Shown: in pieces, positions 6,778 to 11,333 of the stretch
Position numbering within the stretch: position 1 is the first letter of the stretch
Layout of the letters: the number at the start of each line of letters is the position of its first letter
NCBI GenBank assembly: GCA_016735355.1
Contig: JAERRQ010000315.1
Location: forward strand, 1-11,333
Source of the DNA: Desulfobacterales bacterium
GTDB taxonomy: Bacteria; Desulfobacterota; Desulfobacteria; Desulfobacterales; BuS5
DNA: 11,333 nucleotides
Direction: 5' to 3'
Program-made: the position numbers and the translations under genes
Notes under the pieces: model-generated
Seen by the model: only the letters and a program-made list of their open reading frames with translations
Told to the model about the DNA's origin: nothing
Databases searched by the model: none

Positions 6778-7965
6778 ATGCCCGAGCAGCATTCCGAAGT
6801 CCGAACAAATGAACAGGTAAAAAATTTAATAAAAAAAGGCGTAATAATATCCAATCCCGAAACTGTATATATCGGCGAAGAGGTTGATATAAACAGAATT
6901 TCAGGCAACGGGGTTGTTATCTATTCCGGGTGTAAAATTTTCGGAAGCTCTACTTTGATTTTACGAAATTCAAAAATAGGGTTTGAAGGACCCGTAACTG
7001 TGGACAATTGTTTTATCGGCCCGGAAGTTGACCTGAAAGGAGGTTTTTTTAAGCAAGCGGTTTTTTTAAAAAAATCTTCCATGGGATCCGGTGCCCACGT
7101 GCGGGAAGGGACTATTCTTGAAGAGGATGCCGGCGGCGCCCATACGGTTGGGTTAAAACAAACGATTCTCTTTCCGTTTGTAACTTTGGGCAGTCTTGTT
7201 AATTTTTGTGACTGTTTTATGTCCGGCGGAACCAGCAGAAAGGATCACAGCGAGGTCGGTAGTTCCTATATTCATTTTAATTATACCCCCAACCAGGATA
7301 AGGCCACCCCTTCACTCATTGGTGATGTACCGCGCGGAGTCATGCTGGATCAGCGGCCTGTATTTCTCGGAGGGCAGGGAGGGCTTGTGGGGCCTTGCCG
7401 TCTGGCATTCGGGACTATTATTGCCGCCGGGTCGATCTGCCGAAAAGACGAAATCAGGGGAAACAGGCTGATTATCACGGATGCAGTTAAAAGCGGTAAT
7501 ATTCCATTTTTACCCGGCCGATATCAGAACAATAAAAAAATTTTGCGAAATAACATTATATATATTGCAAACCTTATTGCTTTAAGAGAATGGTATCTGC
7601 ATCTACGTTCAATGTTTGTTTCAGATGATTTCCCGGACGCCCTTTTATCGGGGTTAAATGAGAATATCGGTCTGGCCCTGGATGAAAGGCTGAAAAGATT
7701 AAAGGAGGTCTGCCTGAAGATTCCTGAATCCGGTCTCTATACTTCATGGCCGGCGATTAAGGAAATATTAGATAATGAGAAATACCACAAAGGGGATGCC
7801 GGGCTGAGAGATAATTTTCTCGAGAGGATTCGTTCCATTATATTGCAAACAGGTAAGGATTACATATCTGTGATAAAAAATCTTAACGCTGATGATAAAG
7901 CAAAAGGGACAACCTGGCTCCAGGGGATTGTTGACAATATAACATTAAAAATAAATATAACTTGA
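6778..7965 (+). CDS. GlmU-like left-handed beta-helix protein (UDP-GlcNAc pyrophosphorylase-related)
   Basis: A 395-residue protein built of hexapeptide-type repeats (roughly residues 30-225), the left-handed beta-helix fold of the acyltransferase half of GlmU and relatives. HSEVGSSYIHFNYTP (157-171) parallels the GlmU segment that carries Asn-Tyr near its active site. FLGGQGGLVGP (196-206) and IIAAGSICRKDE (214-225) correspond to the later coils (VAPV and GAGS-like motifs in GlmU). The nucleotidyltransferase domain of full GlmU is absent. The C-terminal 155 residues are helical, partly charged, and unlike GlmU. I start at ATG 6778 because AAAGG sits 7 nt upstream; an in-frame TTG at 6691 would add a 29-residue stretch without family character. 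The likely role is sugar-nucleotide acyl transfer or binding in envelope synthesis, but the substrate is unknown. ubiB follows after 78 bp, probably on one transcript. Confidence 0.83.
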   Translation: MPEQHSEVRTNEQVKNLIKKGVIISNPETVYIGEEVDINRISGNGVVIYSGCKIFGSSTLILRNSKIGFEGPVTVDNCFIGPEVDLKGGFFKQAVFLKKSSMGSGAHVREGTILEEDAGGAHTVGLKQTILFPFVTLGSLVNFCDCFMSGGTSRKDHSEVGSSYIHFNYTPNQDKATPSLIGDVPRGVMLDQRPVFLGGQGGLVGPCRLAFGTIIAAGSICRKDEIRGNRLIITDAVKSGNIPFLPGRYQNNKKILRNNIIYIANLIALREWYLHLRSMFVSDDFPDALLSGLNENIGLALDERLKRLKEVCLKIPESGLYTSWPAIKEILDNEKYHKGDAGLRDNFLERIRSIILQTGKDYISVIKNLNADDKAKGTTWLQGIVDNITLKINIT

Positions 7966-7980
7966 ATGTAAAGCACTAGG

Positions 7981-8010
7981 TAATATAAATGCTCGTAATA
8001 TAAATGTTCG
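7981..8010 (+). repeat. Two tandem copies of a 15-bp unit
   Basis: TAATATAAATGCTCG (7981-7995) is followed immediately by TAATATAAATGTTCG (7996-8010), with one difference. The pair fills much of the gap between the beta-helix gene and ubiB. Confidence 0.75.
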
Positions 8011-8025
8011 GAAACAATACGAACA
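8005..8025 (+). promoter_or_regulatory. Inverted repeat just before the ubiB ribosome site
   Basis: TGTTCG (8005-8010) pairs exactly with CGAACA (8020-8025) around a 9-nt spacer. It lies 3 nt before the AGGAG site at 8029-8033. It could be an operator or an RNA hairpin affecting translation of ubiB; the sequence alone does not decide. Confidence 0.35.
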
Positions 8026-8043
8026 AACAGGAGAAAAGATTCT

Positions 8044-9735
8044 ATGCTTTTTAAAATAAGCCGAATCGGGCGGACTTACAGACATATGCAGCGATACCGT
8101 CAAATTGTAACAGTGCTGATAAAATACGGTTTCGGAGATTTGGTGGATGTTTTGAAGATCGAGCAATACCTGGAGATCGGCTTAAAGATTGTCTCCCGTA
8201 AGCGCAGGGGAAAGATAGAATCTTTGTCGCGCGCTGAAAGGGTCAGGATGGTATTGGAAGAGCTGGGGCCTACTTTTATTAAAATGGGTCAGATTCTTTC
8301 TACCAGGCCGGATCTTCTGCCGGTTGAATACATCAAAGAACTTCCCAAGCTGCAGGATGATGTGCCCCCGTTTCCTTTCTCCGATGTTAAAAAAATTATC
8401 GAAAATGAATTTAAAAAACCTGTCAACGAAATTTTTTCGGGATTTGACGAGCACCCGGTCGCAGCCGCTTCCATCGGACAGGTACACAAAGCTGTGAGTC
8501 TGAACGGAGAAAGGGTGGTTGTAAAGATACAGCGTCCCGGCATCAAACGTATAATTGAAGTAGACCTGGAGATAATGCTCCATCTGGCCGGCTTGATGGA
8601 AAGACACCTGGAAGGATGGGATATCCACCATCCGACAAAAATAGTGCAGGAATTTGCCTCAACCCTGGAAAAAGAACTCGATTATACTCTTGAATCTGCT
8701 TACATGGAGCGTTTTGCCAGGCAGTTTGAAGGTGACACGCGGATTCATGTTCCAAAAATATACAAAGAATTCACGACAAAATGTGTCCTTACCATGGAAT
8801 GTATTGAGGGAGTAAAATCTTCAGATCTGGATGAATTGGAAAAAAACGGGCTGGATCGGTTTAAAATCGCCAGGGTCGGTTTTGATCTTATAATGGAACA
8901 GATTTTCGTGAATGGTTTTTTTCATGCGGATCCTCACCCGGGCAACATTTTTATTTTACCCGGCAATCTTATCTGCTTTATAGATTTCGGGATGATGGGG
9001 CGTATAAATTTAAGAAGCAGAGAGGATTTTGCAGATTTAATATTAAGCATTGTCAAGAGAGATGAGATAAAAGCGGTAAATGCTATTCTCAATCTCACCG
9101 AATATGATGATTCACCGGACTATCACTCCCTGGAGAGGGATGTTAGCGAATTTATGGATAAATATTGTTACAGGCCTTTAAAGGAAGTGGAACTTGGCAA
9201 CCTGTTGCATCAGTTGCTTGAGGTGACTACCAGACACCGGCTTAATATACCTCCCGATCTTTTTCTTATGATAAAGGCTTTGAGCACTATTGAAGGACTG
9301 GGCACTAAACTGGATCCGGATTTTGATGTTGCAAAACAGGCGGCTCCTTTTGTACGCCGATTACACATAAATCGCTTTAATCCTCGTAGAATAATAGAAA
9401 ACATGGCTGATTCCGGATCAGAACTTTATCATCTTTTGCAGGAGGTACCCGGTGAGATTCGCGATATACTGAAGATGATAAAACGGGGTACCATCAAAAT
9501 GGAATTCGAGCATCGGGGCTTAAAGCCAATGCTCGTCACCCATGACAGGATCAGCAACAGATTAGCATTTGCCATAGTGCTGGCATCCCTGATTATCGGG
9601 TCCGCCTTGATCGTTTTGTCGGATATTCCTCCCAAATGGCACGAAATACCCGTAATAGGTTTAATCGGCTTTATCTTCGCAGGAATTATGGGCTTCTGGT
9701 TGCTGATATTAATTTTACGAAGCGGCCGGATGTAG
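8044..9735 (+). CDS. ubiB: UbiB/AarF (ABC1) family atypical kinase-like membrane protein
   Basis: A protein kinase-like ATPase of the UbiB/ADCK family, which in known members supports isoprenoid-quinone synthesis at the membrane. Family motifs are in order: the KxGQ signature KMGQ (80-83) in PTFIKMGQILSTRPD, the Ala-rich loop AAASIGQVHKA (140-150), the ATP-site lysine in VVVKIQRPG (K161), the catalytic HADPHPGN (294-301) and the metal-binding DFG (314-316). Two membrane helices at about 506-526 and 534-557 end the protein, which is 563 residues against 546 in E. coli UbiB. ATG at 8044 has AGGAG 10 nt upstream. It follows the beta-helix gene closely, suggesting co-transcription, and is convergent with the cNMP-fold gene. 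In an anaerobe the quinone would more likely be menaquinone, so the ubiquinone link implied by the name is uncertain. Family membership is certain. Confidence 0.94.
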   Translation: MLFKISRIGRTYRHMQRYRQIVTVLIKYGFGDLVDVLKIEQYLEIGLKIVSRKRRGKIESLSRAERVRMVLEELGPTFIKMGQILSTRPDLLPVEYIKELPKLQDDVPPFPFSDVKKIIENEFKKPVNEIFSGFDEHPVAAASIGQVHKAVSLNGERVVVKIQRPGIKRIIEVDLEIMLHLAGLMERHLEGWDIHHPTKIVQEFASTLEKELDYTLESAYMERFARQFEGDTRIHVPKIYKEFTTKCVLTMECIEGVKSSDLDELEKNGLDRFKIARVGFDLIMEQIFVNGFFHADPHPGNIFILPGNLICFIDFGMMGRINLRSREDFADLILSIVKRDEIKAVNAILNLTEYDDSPDYHSLERDVSEFMDKYCYRPLKEVELGNLLHQLLEVTTRHRLNIPPDLFLMIKALSTIEGLGTKLDPDFDVAKQAAPFVRRLHINRFNPRRIIENMADSGSELYHLLQEVPGEIRDILKMIKRGTIKMEFEHRGLKPMLVTHDRISNRLAFAIVLASLIIGSALIVLSDIPPKWHEIPVIGLIGFIFAGIMGFWLLILILRSGRM

Positions 9736-9787
9736 CGACCGGAAGGTCAGGTAGAATCCATCATCCGTACCCATAAAGCTTTCCTCT

Positions 9788-9822
9788 CCCCATTTAAATG
9801 CCAATAAATGGGGCTCTATTTT
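9788..9822 (+). terminator. Likely intrinsic terminator of ubiB
   Basis: CCCCATTT (9788-9795) pairs exactly with AAATGGGG (9806-9813) around a 10-nt loop. A T-rich stretch (CTCTATTTTT) follows. It lies 53 nt after the ubiB stop, in the right orientation for that gene. Confidence 0.6.
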
Positions 9823-9878
9823 TATAAATAAACAAGAAAATATAGCGATAGCTGCTGAACTTTTCGGGCTCAACAGCC

Positions 9879-9914
9879 ACCGCCAAGCTAACCGCAAGCG
9901 GTCAGCTTGGCGGT
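9879..9914. repeat. Long near-perfect hairpin between convergent genes
   Basis: ACCGCCAAGCT (9879-9889) pairs exactly with AGCTTGGCGGT (9904-9914). After one mismatch, ACCGC (9891-9895) and GCGGT (9898-9902) continue the stem. It lies 18 nt beyond the stop of the minus-strand cNMP-fold gene and probably blocks read-through from one or both sides. The T-run is weak on the plus strand (ATTTTAACTTT) and absent on the minus strand, so an intrinsic terminator is only one possibility; an inserted palindromic repeat is another. Confidence 0.6.
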
Positions 9915-9931
9915 ATTTTAACTTTACGTCT

Positions 9932-10387
9932 CTAACCGTAAGAAGGCTCAGTTTTTTCTTTTCCGGCAGATAAAAGATCCCTATATGCATTTCCTAGCCT
10001 TTGTGCAACAACTCTTCCCAATCTTCTTAAGATTATCAGCCCTGCTTTCGGATGATGGTCGAATATTATGTTTAACCTCCCTTTTTCTATTTTAAGCACT
10101 TTGATATCCGTTGCACAAACCGCAGAAGCAGTATAGACACCCGATTCAATCATAGCAGACCAACCAAGAACCAACCCGGGATCACTGTGCTGGTATACTA
10201 TCGTGCCGCCATTTTTTATAACCTGATTAACTGTTCCTTCTTCCAAAATGTACATAAAATTCGCTTTTTGTCCCTTTTCACACAACAGAGTATCCTTGCT
10301 ATAAGTTTCTTCTGAACAAATACCCGCTATTTCATTTATTACATCGCCATCTATCCCTTTGAAAAGTTCGATTTCTTTAACAATCAT
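9932..10387 (-). CDS. Stand-alone cyclic-nucleotide-binding-fold protein (Crp-type sensor domain, no HTH)
   Basis: A 151-residue protein consisting of a single Crp/cNMP-type beta-roll. Residues 1-20 (KEIELFKGIDGDVINEIA) match the opening helix of Crp-family sensors. LLCEKGQKANFMYILEEGTV at 34-53 is the core strand pair, with the usual glycine at 39 and EEG before the turn. Residues about 102-138 form the C-terminal helix. There is no DNA-binding helix-turn-helix after it, so it is not a transcription factor of the usual form. The phosphate-binding cassette is altered: LGWSAMIESGVYTASAV (74-90) stands where the consensus is FGE-AL-----R-A. Glu is replaced by Trp and Arg is absent, so canonical cAMP binding is doubtful. 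AAGGAGGAG ends 5 nt before the ATG. The gene is convergent with ubiB, and the nearest upstream gene is far away. The fold is clear; ligand and partner are unknown. Confidence 0.85.
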   Translation of the reverse strand: MIVKEIELFKGIDGDVINEIAGICSEETYSKDTLLCEKGQKANFMYILEEGTVNQVIKNGGTIVYQHSDPGLVLGWSAMIESGVYTASAVCATDIKVLKIEKGRLNIIFDHHPKAGLIILRRLGRVVAQRLGNAYRDLLSAGKEKTEPSYG

Positions 10388-10816
10388 TTTTCTCCTCCTT
10401 TCTATAATGAGACCATTTAAACAGATTTATTTTCATTCCGGTTCATGGAAGGCGAAAATTTAGGACAACACTTCAGTTAATATAGCGCAAGAATAAATCA
10501 AAAGTGATCTAAAGCTTGAATTCGTATAAAATTTGAATCTGAGGCAGAGATTTAGCAACAGGGTAAGTTATTCAAAAGGTCTCGTAAGTTAATAAAACTT
10601 ATACGGACATCTAACTTAGTCTTTAAGAATGAATAAACTTCTACTAAATAAAATAATGAAGGATCCTATGGTTGTCAATAATTTTCGATATGTTCAAGAG
10701 GGGAACCGATTTGACATTTTTTGATTAAAATCCAGGTATTTTAATTTAATATAGTTATGCTATCCTGAGGTCTCAAGTTATAAAATCTTGCGAATTCAGA
10801 CATACCGTTCAACATC
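10388..10816. other. AT-rich intergenic region, no gene recognised
   Basis: About 430 bases between the cNMP-fold gene start and the transposase remnant. I found no coding region with family character, RNA gene or clear terminator on either strand. It should hold the promoter of the cNMP-fold gene near 10400-10440, but no convincing -35/-10 pair stands out. Confidence 0.5.
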
Positions 10817-11179
10817 GCGGAAAAAGTCCTGATCTCTTTAAAAAAACTACTGCTGGATATGGATGCTGTTGATTGATATGGAAAAAGGCTTGCCTGCTGC
10901 TTATTGGGCGCCCGCGACACGGCAACCGGTAAACAATTGTGGGACGCCCTGCGGGACAAAGAAATCAAACAAGGGATGACAGATTTCTGGAAACCTTACG
11001 AGCATTTCATTCCAAGCGACATACACATACAATCGAAAGCAGAAACGTACACAGTTGAAGGCTACAACAGTCTGTTTCGTCATTTTCTTGCAAGACTCAG
11101 AAGGAAGACTAAATGTGAATCGTCATCTTCTCTTTTTACTTTTGGAATATCCATTTTTTATAACAGGCAATTTGAATAA
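10817..11179 (+). pseudogene. IS1-family transposase remnant (C-terminal part)
   Basis: The frame gives GARDTATGKQLWDALRDKEI from 10907, then GMTDFWKPYEHFIP, QSKAETYTVEGYN and FRHFLARLRRKTKC (to about 11115). This is the conserved C-terminal half of IS1 transposase, with the Tyr-Asn/Arg-rich end that carries the last catalytic residues. Upstream in the same frame LDMDAVD (10853-10873) ends in a TGA at 10874-10876 and could be the remains of the first acidic motif, with some 30 residues missing after it. The residues after RRKTKC do not fit the family well, and the frame stops at 11177-11179. No IS1-type terminal inverted repeats were found. It is a dead fragment; N-terminal DNA-binding residues and complete ends are missing. 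Identity of the core is strong; the left boundary is approximate. Confidence 0.85.
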
Positions 11180-11180
11180 A

Positions 11181-11333
11181 TCAGGCGACAGCAATTTGCA
11201 AAGGGGTTATCTCATTCTTGATTTTTTTCATATTCTGTCGGGCAATTTTGAGGTCATAACTGACTTGTAGATTCATCCAGAATTGTGCAGTGGTGTTAAA
11301 GTATGTAGCCAGTCTAAGAGCAGTATCAATACT
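11181..11333 (-). CDS. higA: HigA-type antitoxin, C-terminal part (5' end beyond window)
   Basis: The minus strand is open from the right edge to a stop at 11181-11183, giving 50 residues that include TALRLATYFNTTAQFWMNLQ and VSYDLKIAR. This matches the C-terminal half of HigA/VapI-type helix-turn-helix antitoxins, in which ALRLA-YF-T---FW-NLQ--YDL is conserved. HigA neutralises the mRNA-cleaving toxin HigB and represses its own operon through the helix-turn-helix. Most of that helix-turn-helix and the start lie beyond the window. In canonical higBA order the toxin gene precedes the antitoxin, so higB would be expected further right on the same strand. The gene ends one base from the stop of the IS1 remnant on the other strand. 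The assignment rests on the C-terminal signature only. Confidence 0.85.
   Translation of the reverse strand, partial: SIDTALRLATYFNTTAQFWMNLQVSYDLKIARQNMKKIKNEITPLQIAVA

Noticed and set aside
8182..8631. 149-codon minus-strand open frame inside ubiB
   Set aside because: It overlaps the KxGQ and Ala-rich motifs of ubiB on the other strand and has no protein-family features.
10711..10739. TTGACA at 10711-10716 as a promoter -35 box
   Set aside because: At 16-18 nt spacing only AGGTAT or similar follows, a poor -10 box, and no intact gene lies downstream on that strand.
11055..11270. 71-codon plus-strand open frame at the right end
   Set aside because: It is out of frame with the IS1 transposase remnant and antisense to the HigA coding region; no family features.
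1..11333. CRISPR array, defence island or biosynthetic cluster
   Set aside because: No regularly spaced repeats, cas genes, restriction or nuclease modules, or clustered biosynthetic enzymes were seen; the only toxin-antitoxin signal is the partial HigA at the right edge.

Overview
The window reads as a chromosomal segment of a Gram-negative bacterium, most likely a Desulfobacterota (deltaproteobacterial) anaerobe. The evidence is an MltF-type periplasmic lytic transglycosylase, an MscS-type channel with a periplasmic domain, a UbiB/AarF kinase-like protein, an IHF-beta-like relic, and a GlmU-like beta-helix protein of a type I associate with that group. The organism assignment is inference from gene style; no marker gene fixes it.

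Layout. (1) Positions 1-1388, minus strand: an MltF-like lytic transglycosylase, cut by the left window edge. (2) Positions 1389-2811 have no intact gene but hold several relics: a frameshifted IHF-beta/HU gene, a 155-bp inverted-repeat element with 8-bp flanking duplications (MITE-like), the 3' half of a decayed tRNA-Arg(ACG), a rho-independent-type hairpin, and the C-terminal catalytic part of a tyrosine recombinase facing that tRNA fragment. Together the last items look like an old integration scar. (3) Positions 2812-4491, plus: an intact DEAD-box RNA helicase with a DbpA-type RNA-binding domain. (4) Positions 4530-4609: a small palindromic repeat. (5) Positions 4643-6412, plus: an MscS-family channel. 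(6) Positions 6417-6664: a short segment bounded by imperfect direct repeats and containing one isolated plant-type leucine-rich repeat on the minus strand. (7) Positions 6778-9735, plus: a GlmU-like left-handed beta-helix protein followed after 78 bp by a UbiB/AarF kinase-like membrane protein, probably one transcript. (8) Positions 9932-10387, minus: a stand-alone cyclic-nucleotide-binding-fold protein, convergent with ubiB and separated from it by two hairpins. (9) Positions 10388-11333: empty intergenic DNA, an IS1-type transposase remnant, then the C-terminus of a HigA-type antitoxin on the minus strand, running off the right edge.

The intact genes are housekeeping functions (wall turnover, RNA remodelling, osmotic safety valve, envelope and quinone-linked functions) and do not form one pathway. 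I see no convincing undescribed defence or biosynthetic system. What is unusual is the density of genomic debris in the gaps: at least five decayed or miniature mobile or relic elements in 11 kb. These, together with the altered phosphate-binding cassette of the cNMP-fold protein, are the points worth checking.
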